7,866 bases of DNA from CAZNTZ01 sp964576135 (GCA_964576135.1 CAZNTZ010000027.1:1-7866), one strand, 5' to 3'; positions 1 through 6,034 are shown, numbered from the stretch's first letter. The notes: generated by a model not told the origin, from the letters alone. Translations and numbers: made by a program.

Positions 1-144
1 AGTAAGAAAATTTTGCGTAAATTGATTGAAGAAAGATATAAAATTTATGCAAATGCCGACATAATTGTAGAAACCAAAGATGAAGTTTTGGCAAAAACAT
101 TGACCAAGGTTATGACAGCGGTCAAAAAATTTAATAAAAAATAA
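1..144 (+). CDS. aroK: Shikimate kinase, C-terminal end (partial, 5' cut by window)
   Basis: The reading frame is open from base 1 and ends at TAA 142-144, giving the last 47 residues of a protein. The segment RKLIEERYKIYANADIIVET matches the pattern that closes shikimate kinases: a helix ending in L-x-x-R-x-x-x-Y, then A-D-I-x-V before the final helix. In that family this is the end of the nucleoside-monophosphate-kinase fold, after the LID, and the enzyme phosphorylates shikimate with ATP in chorismate synthesis. The P-loop and the shikimate-binding residues lie outside the window, so the call rests on a short tail. Another NMP-kinase-like protein is possible. The tail is Lys-rich. The stop is 3 nt before the rlmE start, so the two genes are probably cotranscribed. 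No aroB follows, although aroB is a common partner in proteobacteria. Confidence 0.6.
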   Translation, partial: SKKILRKLIEERYKIYANADIIVETKDEVLAKTLTKVMTAVKKFNKK

Positions 145-147
145 AAA

Positions 148-786
148 ATGAAAATAGAGAATAAAAAAATTGCTGCAAAAAAATCATCGGTTAAATGGCT
201 GACTCGTCAGTTGCATGACCCATATGTAGAGCGTGCCAAGAAAGAAGGTTGGCGCGCACGAGCAGTCTATAAATTAATCGAGATAAATGAAAAATATAGA
301 TTTCTAAAAAATTCCCAAACAGTTGTCGATTTGGGCGCCGCCCCAGGTTCTTGGGCGCAATATATCGCACAAAATTTTCCACGCAGTCATGTTATCGCCA
401 TGGACTTATTGGAAATTAAGCCCATACCAGGCGTTGATTTTTATACCGGCGATTTTACAACAGACGAAGCTTTGAATTGGTTAGGTGAACAAATTGCAGG
501 TAAGGGTGTTGATATTGTGTTATCAGATATGGCGCCAAATACAACTGGACATCAAAAGACAGATCATTTACGACAAATGGTTTTATTGGAATATGCTTGG
601 GATTTTGCAATTAAAACATTAAAACCTGGCGGAACATTTGTTGCCAAATCATTCACAGGTGGAACAACAAATGAATTATTAAAAGAGATAAAAAAACATT
701 TTGATTCTGTGCATCATATCAAACCACCATCAAGTCGATCTGATTCTGTGGAAATGTTCATTGTTGCTACGGGTTTCAAAGGATAA
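148..786 (+). CDS. rlmE: 23S rRNA (uridine-2'-O)-methyltransferase RlmE (FtsJ/RrmJ)
   Basis: This SAM-dependent enzyme methylates the 2'-O of the A-loop uridine of 23S rRNA (U2552 in E. coli) during late 50S assembly. The 212-residue length is normal for the family. The basic N-terminus (residues 1-37) fits rRNA binding. The substrate helix RARAVYKLIEIN is at 36-47, SAM motif I DLGAAPGSW at 61-69, and the acidic SAM-ribose residue D86 lies in AMDLLEIKP. The catalytic K-D-K-E tetrad is complete: K42, D127 (SDMAPNTTG), K167 (FVAKSF) and E202 (SDSVEMF). Its spacing is the same as E. coli K38-D124-K164-E199. The start lies 3 nt after the aroK-like stop in an A-rich stretch with no recognisable Shine-Dalgarno, so translation may depend on reinitiation. 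Its stop runs into the ribosome site of the next gene. E. coli has ftsJ-ftsH; no ftsH is present here. Confidence 0.96.
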   Translation: MKIENKKIAAKKSSVKWLTRQLHDPYVERAKKEGWRARAVYKLIEINEKYRFLKNSQTVVDLGAAPGSWAQYIAQNFPRSHVIAMDLLEIKPIPGVDFYTGDFTTDEALNWLGEQIAGKGVDIVLSDMAPNTTGHQKTDHLRQMVLLEYAWDFAIKTLKPGGTFVAKSFTGGTTNELLKEIKKHFDSVHHIKPPSSRSDSVEMFIVATGFKG

Positions 787-795
787 AGGTTTTTT

Positions 796-1245
796 ATGTC
801 CGCGATCATAATTTCTGGATTTACAGGTATTGGAAAAACTTCGTTTGCCAATAGTTTCAAAGACCAATTCAGAATTCTTGATCTTGAACCAAATTCCTTT
901 TCTGGTCGTACTTGTGGAATCGTAAATGAAGATTTCCCAAAAAATTACATAGATTTTGTATGCGAGAATATTGATAAATACGATTATATTTTAATATCTG
1001 CCCAAGATTCCGTGGTTAAACTGCTGAATGAAAAACAAATACCTTATTACACAATTATGCCTGAAAAATCATTAAAGATTGAATATATGAAACGTATAAC
1101 ACAGCGGAAAAGCCCGCAATGGTTCATAGATTTAATTGATAATAAATGGGATGAATTCGTTCAGATGTCTTGTGATAATCCAAATCCAAAAAAAATATTC
1201 CTTGGTCCCGGTCAATTTTTAACAGATGTGATAAAAGATTTATGA
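796..1245 (+). CDS. Small P-loop NTPase / nucleotide-kinase-like protein, function unknown
   Basis: A 149-residue soluble protein. It opens with a beta strand and a Walker A motif, GFTGIGKTS (residues 8-16), then a short strand ending in an acidic motif (LDLEPNSF, 28-35, with D29 and E31). This layout resembles nucleoside-monophosphate kinases. A hydrophobic strand DYILISAQ (63-70) sits where Walker B or the second core strand would be. The segment YTIMPEKSLKIEYMKRITQR (85-104) is a plausible LID-like basic helix with R100 and R104. From memory it resembles small unassigned P-loop proteins of phages and gut bacteria, sometimes labelled adenylate-kinase-like; I cannot name a substrate. A purine-rich AAAGG overlapping the rlmE stop supplies the ribosome site. 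Its own stop overlaps the glycosyltransferase start as ATGA, so the two are translationally coupled. Base composition is more AT-rich than rlmE, which hints at acquisition. The P-loop is secure; the role is not known. Confidence 0.85.
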   Translation: MSAIIISGFTGIGKTSFANSFKDQFRILDLEPNSFSGRTCGIVNEDFPKNYIDFVCENIDKYDYILISAQDSVVKLLNEKQIPYYTIMPEKSLKIEYMKRITQRKSPQWFIDLIDNKWDEFVQMSCDNPNPKKIFLGPGQFLTDVIKDL

Positions 1246-2222
1246 ATAAAGATAAAATAATAATTGCAATGTTTTTTGATAATAGTTATGCAATGCATAC
1301 AGGGGTTGCGATTGCTTCTATTTTAAAAAATGCTGGAAAAAATGATGAAATAAAGATTCATCTTATTTCGAACGATTTAACACAAGAAAATAAAAATAAA
1401 ATTATTAAATTGGCAAAATTTAACAGTAATTCAGAAATTATCTTCAATAAGATAAATAATAATTTATTCAAAGAAACATATGTTCGGAGTCGTTTTTCAA
1501 ATAATGTTTATCACCGTCTTTACCTGGGTAAAATGTTTCCGAAATATGACAAGGTTTTATATCTGGACAGCGATTTGATTGTAAAATCTTCATTACAAAG
1601 TTTATATGATACAAAACTTGGACCCAACGATTATATTGCAGGTGTTCGTGCACGTGAATCAGTTCTTCAAAACAAGATTTTAGGATTTAATACTGATAAT
1701 ATTTATGTAAATGCCGGTGTCTTATTATTTAATTTGAAAGCATGGCGAATTCATAATCTGTTTGAAAAATGTATAAAGTATGCAAAAGAAAATAAACCAT
1801 ATCTTTTGGATCAAGATACTATAAATATAATATGCCATGGAAAAATAAAGCGTTTGAATCCAAAATGGAATGCACATGTTTTTGCTGAAACACGAAAATT
1901 ACCAGAACCATTCAAAGGTTTTATCGCAGCACTTAATAATCCATATATAATTCATTTCGTTACACGTGAAAAACCATGGCATCCACAGACACCGTGGTTC
2001 AAAGAAATACGATATTATTTCGATTATCTGAAATTTACACCTTGGAAAAATTATGTTTTTGACTATTTGTTTAAACGTTATATTTTTCAGTTTAATTGGT
2101 CATTAAACGCAAAAACATTAAGGGTTTTTTCAGTGCCCGTTATCAGAGTATTTCGTGATAAATGGTTTTTGTTTGGTATTCCTGCTTTTGGAAAAACAGA
2201 AAAGTTTTGGACAGTTTCTTGA
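1242..2222 (+). CDS. Glycosyltransferase family 8 (LPS/surface-glycan galactosyl- or glucosyltransferase-like)
   Basis: A retaining GT-A sugar transferase of 326 residues. The N-terminal nucleotide-binding strand IIAMFFDNSYAMHTGVAIASI is at about 6-26. YHRLYLGKMFP (90-100) leads to the metal-binding DxD motif in LYLDSDLIV (D109, D111). INAG-type acceptor/donor residues appear as YVNAGVLLFNL (155-165), followed by LLDQDTIN (188-195). The late HFVTREKPWHP (238-248) is the H-x5-KPW signature of bacterial GT8 enzymes such as LgtC and the RfaI/RfaJ family. No signal peptide or transmembrane segment is seen, so it is probably a cytoplasmic, membrane-associated enzyme acting on LPS, LOS or another glycan. 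The donor sugar cannot be read from sequence. The tail (about 290-320) repeats an aromatic [LV]F-[SG]-[VI]-P pattern. It starts inside the stop of the P-loop gene, is strikingly AT-rich, and ends 51 nt before the convergent rnhA stop. Confidence 0.92.
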   Translation: MNKDKIIIAMFFDNSYAMHTGVAIASILKNAGKNDEIKIHLISNDLTQENKNKIIKLAKFNSNSEIIFNKINNNLFKETYVRSRFSNNVYHRLYLGKMFPKYDKVLYLDSDLIVKSSLQSLYDTKLGPNDYIAGVRARESVLQNKILGFNTDNIYVNAGVLLFNLKAWRIHNLFEKCIKYAKENKPYLLDQDTINIICHGKIKRLNPKWNAHVFAETRKLPEPFKGFIAALNNPYIIHFVTREKPWHPQTPWFKEIRYYFDYLKFTPWKNYVFDYLFKRYIFQFNWSLNAKTLRVFSVPVIRVFRDKWFLFGIPAFGKTEKFWTVS

Positions 2223-2273
2223 GTTTAATTTTCAGCAGAAAAACATTTAATTTTGACATTACTTATTTTTTTC

Positions 2274-2702
2274 TCAGACTAATTTTTCAGCAGCAGTTCG
2301 TGCAAGTTCATCAGCGCGTTCGTTATTTGGGTTTCCGTCATGACCACGAACCCAAACCCAATGAATTTTGATATTTTTTGCAACTTCATCAAGTTGTTGC
2401 CAAAGTTCCTGGTTTTTAACCGGCTTTTTATCAGCAGTTTTCCAATTATTCTTTTTCCAATTTTTTATCCAAGATTCCATACCATTTTTTACATATTGGC
2501 TGTCTGTATGTATTTCAACCTCTGCATGTTTGTGTGCGGCTGATAAAGCGCGAATTACTGCTGTCAGTTCCATACGATTATTAGTAGTATTTTTCTCGCC
2601 ACCATTTCGTTCCGCAACGTTTTTGCCATCGGTTGCGACGAATGCCCAACCACCATTACCTGGGTTTCCAAGACAAGAACCATCAGTCCAAATTTTTAAC
2701 AT
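2274..2702 (-). CDS. rnhA: Ribonuclease HI
   Basis: This endonuclease cuts the RNA strand of RNA/DNA hybrids (R-loops, Okazaki primers) with two metal ions. The 142-residue length is typical. The strand-1 motif IWTDGSCLGNPG carries D7; NRMELTAVIRAL carries E45; HTDSQYV carries D67; and VRGHDGNPNNERADELA carries H121 and D131. The DEDD-plus-His active site is therefore complete. The Trp/Lys-rich helix 75-96 (ESWIKNWKKNNWKTADKKPV) is the basic handle region that grips the hybrid. I chose the ATG at 2702 because AAGGAAG lies 5 nt upstream and the protein then begins MLKIWTDGS, as the family does. The in-frame ATG at 2732 would sit inside the promoter palindrome and adds ten residues unlike the family. 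The gene is divergent from tkt (34 nt apart) and convergent with the GT8 gene. Confidence 0.96.
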   Translation of the reverse strand: MLKIWTDGSCLGNPGNGGWAFVATDGKNVAERNGGEKNTTNNRMELTAVIRALSAAHKHAEVEIHTDSQYVKNGMESWIKNWKKNNWKTADKKPVKNQELWQQLDEVAKNIKIHWVWVRGHDGNPNNERADELARTAAEKLV

Positions 2703-2707
2703 AAAAA

Positions 2708-2714
2708 CTTCCTT
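2708..2714 (-). promoter_or_regulatory. Ribosome binding site of rnhA (fixes start at 2702)
   Basis: The minus strand reads AAGGAAG, a near-complete anti-SD match, with a 5-nt spacer before the ATG at 2702. This is better than anything in front of the upstream in-frame ATG at 2732 and decides the start. Confidence 0.8.
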
Positions 2715-2716
2715 TA

Positions 2717-2733
2717 TATGGTATAATACCATA
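2717..2733. promoter_or_regulatory. Palindromic bidirectional -10 region between rnhA and tkt
   Basis: A perfect 17-bp inverted repeat, TATGGTAT-A-ATACCATA, fills the centre of the divergent intergenic gap. On the plus strand it contains TATAAT (2722-2727) preceded by TGG, an extended -10 (TGn). By symmetry the minus strand reads TGG-TATTAT (hexamer 2728 to 2723), also an extended -10. Upstream -35 matches are weak in both directions (TTAACA at 2696-2701 is 20 nt away from the plus hexamer), which suits extended -10 promoters. Predicted starts are about 2734-2735 for tkt and about 2716 for rnhA; the latter leaves a short leader holding AAGGAAG. The palindrome could also be a regulator site; the sequence does not settle this. 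Confidence 0.65.
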
Positions 2734-2736
2734 AAT

Positions 2737-4542
2737 ATGACATATTCACCAGACCAGCTTTTACAGATGGCAAATACGGCACGTGCCGGCGCGGTTCGTG
2801 CGGTTCGTGCTGCGCACAGTGGTCACATTGGTATTGCATTAGGCGCGGCAGATATTGTTACAACAATTTATGCAAATCATTTGCGTTTTGATCCAAAAAG
2901 TCCCAGATGGATAAATCGTGACAGATTTGTTTTATCTGCTGGCCATGGCAGTGCATTAATATATTCTGTATTAAAACTTGCTGGTTATGAAATCGGTGAT
3001 TTACAAACTTTTCGCAAATTTGGCAGCAGTCTTGCCGGGCATCCAGAATACGGATTGCCCGGGATAGAGGCTACTACAGGTCCATTGGGTCAAGGTCTTG
3101 CAAATGCTGTTGGAATGGCATTAGGGGCAAAGATTAAAAAACAAGATTCAAAAATTTATTGTTTATGCAGCGATGGCGATTTAATGGAAGGTGTCGCCCA
3201 AGAAGCAATCGCCTTTGCAGGAAGGTATAAATTAAATAATCTAATAATGTGTTGGGATGATAACGGTATCAGTATTGATGGGCATGCACTTACTGATATT
3301 GATATGCCAAAAAGATTTGCGTCTGCGGGGTGGAATATTTTATTTATAAATGGAAATTCACCGTCTGAAATTGATAATATTTTGAATATTGCGAAACAGT
3401 CCGAAAAACCTGTATTTATTTCATGTAAAACTACTATTGGTTTAGGATCCAGTGTTGCGGGCACAGCCGATGCACATTCGCCTATTTTATCTGATACAGA
3501 ACTTGTTGCCCTTGAAACAAAATACTATGACAAAGCCGGTGAAGATTTATGGTTTGAATTGCGTGATAAAAAAAATGGTGTCAGTATTACTGACAAAGGT
3601 TTTATATCCCCAATTTTTCATGCTGTTCACTGGGATTTAAGCCAATTTGAAAATGCTTCTACTCGGGATTTATCTGGAAAATATATTGAACAACTCATCG
3701 GTAAAAATAAACATTTAATCGGCGGGTCTGCCGATCTTGCGGAAAGTACGAATACACTTGTCCCAGGAATGTTTGAAATAAGTCCAGAAAATTTTAATGG
3801 TAACTTCATTCATTACGGTGTTCGGGAACATTCAATGGCCGCGATTATGACTGGGCTTGCATTGACGGGGCTTCGCCCTTTTGGGGGAACATTTTTAGTA
3901 TTCAGTGATTATATGCGTGCATCAATGCGTTTGGCGGCGCTTTCTAAAATTCCAGTTATTTATGTTTTAACACACGATTCTGTCGCATTAGGTCAAGATG
4001 GCCCAACACATCAGCCGATTGAACAATTACCTTCGCTTCGTTTAATTCCAAATATGAATGTAATTCGCCCATGCAACGCGGCAGAGGTTAAATGGGCATG
4101 GGACACAGCGCTTGCATCAACCAGCAGCCCAACATGTATTATTTTATCGCGTCAGAAATTCAAACAATTTAAATCAAATGAATCAGAAATAAAATTTGGT
4201 GCTTATGTGATTCATGATGTAAAAAATCCAAAAGTAACTTTGATTGCCACCGGGAGCGAGGTAGCCCTTGCGATTGCGGTTGCAAAGCAATTCAAAAATG
4301 TTGCAGTGGTCAGCATTCCATCTGTCGAAATATTCCGCTTGCAACCATCAAAATATAGAAATAAAATACTTTGCGGCCGTGTTATTGCGATTGAAGCGGC
4401 CAGGGCAGAGCCATGGTTTGAATTTGCAGATTGCGTCATTGGCATAGATTCTTTTGGGCTAAACGGTGACGGCGAATCGGTTTACAAAAATTTTGGTTTT
4501 GACGAAGATATAATCGCGGCTGAGATTAAAAAAAGTCTATGA
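2737..4542 (+). CDS. tkt: Transketolase (compact, 601 residues)
   Basis: A thiamine-diphosphate enzyme that moves two-carbon ketol units between sugar phosphates in the non-oxidative pentose phosphate pathway. The N-terminal ThDP domain carries SGHIG (H30), AGHGS (H70), GPLGQG (115-120) and the Mg/ThDP motif CSDGDLMEG with D146, followed by DDNGISIDG (N176); GTADAH (242-247) is the later substrate-site loop. The pyrimidine-binding domain has GGSADLAES (329-337), HYGVREHSM with the ThDP-activating E364, and HDSVALGQDGPTHQP (413-427). The C-terminal domain runs from about 475 to 601. E. coli TktA is near 663 residues; the linker at about 250-325 is shorter here. The ATG at 2737 follows a TATAAT by 9 nt with no Shine-Dalgarno, implying a nearly leaderless mRNA. 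The frame stays open upstream to 2368, but that stretch is antisense to rnhA and is not coding. ATG 2767 is an alternative start. The stop overlaps the next start as ATGA. Confidence 0.96.
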   Translation: MTYSPDQLLQMANTARAGAVRAVRAAHSGHIGIALGAADIVTTIYANHLRFDPKSPRWINRDRFVLSAGHGSALIYSVLKLAGYEIGDLQTFRKFGSSLAGHPEYGLPGIEATTGPLGQGLANAVGMALGAKIKKQDSKIYCLCSDGDLMEGVAQEAIAFAGRYKLNNLIMCWDDNGISIDGHALTDIDMPKRFASAGWNILFINGNSPSEIDNILNIAKQSEKPVFISCKTTIGLGSSVAGTADAHSPILSDTELVALETKYYDKAGEDLWFELRDKKNGVSITDKGFISPIFHAVHWDLSQFENASTRDLSGKYIEQLIGKNKHLIGGSADLAESTNTLVPGMFEISPENFNGNFIHYGVREHSMAAIMTGLALTGLRPFGGTFLVFSDYMRASMRLAALSKIPVIYVLTHDSVALGQDGPTHQPIEQLPSLRLIPNMNVIRPCNAAEVKWAWDTALASTSSPTCIILSRQKFKQFKSNESEIKFGAYVIHDVKNPKVTLIATGSEVALAIAVAKQFKNVAVVSIPSVEIFRLQPSKYRNKILCGRVIAIEAARAEPWFEFADCVIGIDSFGLNGDGESVYKNFGFDEDIIAAEIKKSL

Positions 4543-5216
4543 CAAATCAACATTTTATAACTTCGGATGGCGAAGAAATACCGCTTAGTATTAATACGCG
4601 GTCTGGTTTGCGCAACATAACGATTCGACCCAAAGTAAATCCAAAACGCGAAATATCAATTTCTATTCCCAGAATTACCAGTGCATCAAGTGCGCTTAAA
4701 TTTCTAGAACAAAAACGTGGTTGGATAGAAAAAATTTATGCACGCGCACCAAAGAAAGAAAAATTACGCGATGGTGATACGATATCGGTGTGTGGAACAG
4801 ATTTTGTTGTAACCAGTCAGAATTTATCTGGTAAAAATTGTATGATTATTGGCGGTGCACCTGAATTTTTTGAACGTCGATGCCGCGATAAAATCAAAGA
4901 AATATTTCTGGCAGAAGTTAAAAATATTATAAAAACCGTTCCACCAGAATTCAGACCAAAACATATTTCGATTCGCGACACAACCAGTCGCTGGGGCAGT
5001 TGTTCCAGTACTGGGACAATTTCATTTTCATGGCGTTTGGCTTTTGCACCATATGATGTAATGCGTTACGTAGTAATGCATGAATTGGCGCATAAAAAAT
5101 ATATGGATCATTCACCTGCATTTTGGTCGCAAGTATCAAAGTTATATGGTGAAGGTGTCGGACGCGCAAAACTATGGCTTTCAAACCATGGTGGTGAATT
5201 GCATAAGTATTTCTAA
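4539..5216 (+). CDS. YgjP-type zinc metallopeptidase (DUF45/M48-like)
   Basis: A 225-residue protein of the YgjP/DUF45 (PF01863) family, predicted zinc-dependent peptidases with a C-terminal gluzincin-like core. The N-terminal half (1-110) holds the family's beta-rich region, with RPKVNPKREISISIPR at 30-45 and LEQKRGWIEK at 56-65. The conserved block SIRDTTSRWGSCSSTGTISFSWRL (144-167) contains the RWGSC signature. Next comes VVMHELAHKKYMDHSPAFW (178-196), with zinc ligands H181 and H185, catalytic E182 and third ligand H191. No signal peptide or membrane segment is seen, so it is probably cytoplasmic. Its physiological substrate is poorly defined, and some family members sit next to restriction genes, which is not the case here. 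The start overlaps the tkt stop (ATGA), so expression is coupled to transketolase. The stop is only 3 nt from the convergent neighbour's stop. Confidence 0.93.
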   Translation: MTNQHFITSDGEEIPLSINTRSGLRNITIRPKVNPKREISISIPRITSASSALKFLEQKRGWIEKIYARAPKKEKLRDGDTISVCGTDFVVTSQNLSGKNCMIIGGAPEFFERRCRDKIKEIFLAEVKNIIKTVPPEFRPKHISIRDTTSRWGSCSSTGTISFSWRLAFAPYDVMRYVVMHELAHKKYMDHSPAFWSQVSKLYGEGVGRAKLWLSNHGGELHKYF

Positions 5217-5219
5217 ATT

Positions 5220-5966
5220 TTAACGACCCTTTGACAATCTGATGGCATATTCAATAGATTTCATCTTTGATTGTTTTGTATCTGCGCGACTGTTCAAGCA
5301 AATCGGGTATTTTGCACCAATGATTAAACCTGCGATTGGATAATTACCCAACATCGTAAATGCTTTGAATAAAATATTTCCAGAATCCAAATCATTACAC
5401 AACAAAATATCAGCCGGACGTGCTTCTTCACCTTTGCGACCTTTGATTGCGTTTGCTTCTGACGACAAAGCAGTATCTAACTGGTCCAATACAACATCGG
5501 CAACATTTTGTAATTTTTCACGAACAAATTCTGCATCAACAGATGATGGAATTTTCGGATTTGCCTTGCCCGCAGGGGTCAATACTGAAACTTTTGGGCG
5601 GGCAGATTCCCCATGCAGTTGCTTATAAAGCCATATTGCATTTTCCGTTATTTTAACTTTTGCCGCAGCATCAGGATACATATTAAGTGCAGCGTCTGTT
5701 ATTATAAAACGTTCATCAACTATGCCACAATGTGACAATAATGTTCCCTTTGTGTAAACGTCTGGACGTGCCAGTATCAGGCGCATAAAGTCCGAAGTTT
5801 CAATCAATCCCTTGATAAATATTGGTGTATCACCCGCTGTAAATACCGAATCAATAGTTTTATTAAAGTTTTCTGGTGTTGTTGAAATTATATTTATGTC
5901 TTTGATGTCAGTGATGTTTTCTAAATTTTCAATATTGGTCATATTCACAATGATCAATGTTTTCAT
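5220..5966 (-). CDS. Phosphate acetyl/butyryltransferase family protein (short, orphan)
   Basis: The enzyme should exchange CoA and phosphate on a short acyl group (acyl-CoA + Pi to acyl-P + CoA). Family blocks are clear: KGLIETSDFMR (52-62), LLSHCGI (76-82), ITDAALNMYPD (89-99), NPKIPSSVDAEFV (136-148), ADILLCNDLDSGNILFKAF (185-203) and NSRADTKQSKMKSIEYA (225-241), the last forming the phosphate/CoA site. The 248-residue length is below the roughly 300 of typical Ptb/Pta catalytic domains. The N-terminal part (1-45) is reduced and Asn/Ile-rich, but no internal frameshift is visible. No acetate or butyrate kinase gene is nearby, and there is no fused MaoC hydratase domain as in some alphaproteobacterial relatives. 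Acetyl versus butyryl specificity cannot be told. The minus-strand AAGGA, 6 nt before the ATG, supports the start at 5966. It is divergent from hisS and convergent with the YgjP-like gene. Confidence 0.88.
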   Translation of the reverse strand: MKTLIIVNMTNIENLENITDIKDINIISTTPENFNKTIDSVFTAGDTPIFIKGLIETSDFMRLILARPDVYTKGTLLSHCGIVDERFIITDAALNMYPDAAAKVKITENAIWLYKQLHGESARPKVSVLTPAGKANPKIPSSVDAEFVREKLQNVADVVLDQLDTALSSEANAIKGRKGEEARPADILLCNDLDSGNILFKAFTMLGNYPIAGLIIGAKYPICLNSRADTKQSKMKSIEYAIRLSKGR

Positions 5967-5985
5967 TTTGCATCCTTGGCTTGTG

Positions 5986-5995
5986 TTTACGTAAA
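5986..5995. promoter_or_regulatory. Palindrome TTTACGTAAA in the divergent promoter region
   Basis: A perfect 10-bp inverted repeat lies in the -35/-10 spacer of the hisS promoter and over the predicted start of the minus-strand gene. The placement would suit an operator acting on both promoters. It is short and AT-rich, so chance is a real alternative. No regulator gene is adjacent. Confidence 0.3.
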
Positions 5996-5998
5996 ATT

Positions 5999-6004
5999 AT
6001 TATA
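5999..6004 (-). promoter_or_regulatory. Predicted -10 of the phosphate acyltransferase gene
   Basis: The minus strand reads TATAAT from 6004 to 5999, overlapping the plus-strand TATAAT at 6003-6008. Together they form the palindrome ATTATATAAT (5999-6008). The predicted start near 5992 leaves a leader of about 25 nt containing AAGGA. No good minus-strand -35 was found (TTGTCT is at a 13-nt spacing, too close). Confidence 0.5.
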
Positions 6005-6034
6005 TAATTAAACGAAAAGACAAGGATTTTTATT

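Larger units (their letters stand above)
5981..6008 (+). promoter_or_regulatory. Predicted hisS-rpiB promoter
   Basis: A perfect -10 TATAAT is at 6003-6008, with a weak -35 TTGTGT at 5981-5986 and a 16-nt spacer. The start is predicted near 6015, giving a leader of about 20 nt that includes the AAGGA at 6022-6026, 8 nt before the hisS ATG. No T-box-like leader or attenuator fits in such a short leader. Confidence 0.6.

Noticed and set aside
191..382. Minus-strand open frame opposite rlmE, and similar ones opposite tkt, hisS and rpiB
   Set aside because: All lie fully within well-supported genes and encode no recognisable motif.
2223..2273. Intrinsic terminator between the GT8 gene and rnhA
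   Set aside because: There is a T7 run at 2266-2272, but no stable GC-containing hairpin precedes it on the plus strand, and nothing convincing is on the minus strand.
2229..2292. Direct repeat TTTTCAGCAG at about 2229-2238 and 2283-2291
   Set aside because: Only about 10 bp and one copy lies inside the rnhA coding end. No target-site or mobile-element logic; likely chance.
2703..2732. Longer rnhA start at 2732
   Set aside because: It adds ten residues foreign to RNase HI, starts inside the promoter palindrome, and lacks a ribosome site. ATG 2702 has AAGGAAG at ideal spacing.
2368..2736. N-terminal extension of transketolase by 123 residues (open frame from 2368)
   Set aside because: It is antisense to rnhA, its translation is Cys/Phe/Ser-rich and unlike any transketolase, and the family N-terminus fits the ATG at 2737.
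5365..5656. Plus-strand open frames of 69-87 codons across the acyltransferase gene
   Set aside because: They are shadows of the clearly conserved minus-strand gene and have no ribosome sites or family resemblance.
6009..6034. T-box, attenuator or riboswitch in the hisS leader
   Set aside because: The predicted leader is only about 20 nt, too short for any such structure.
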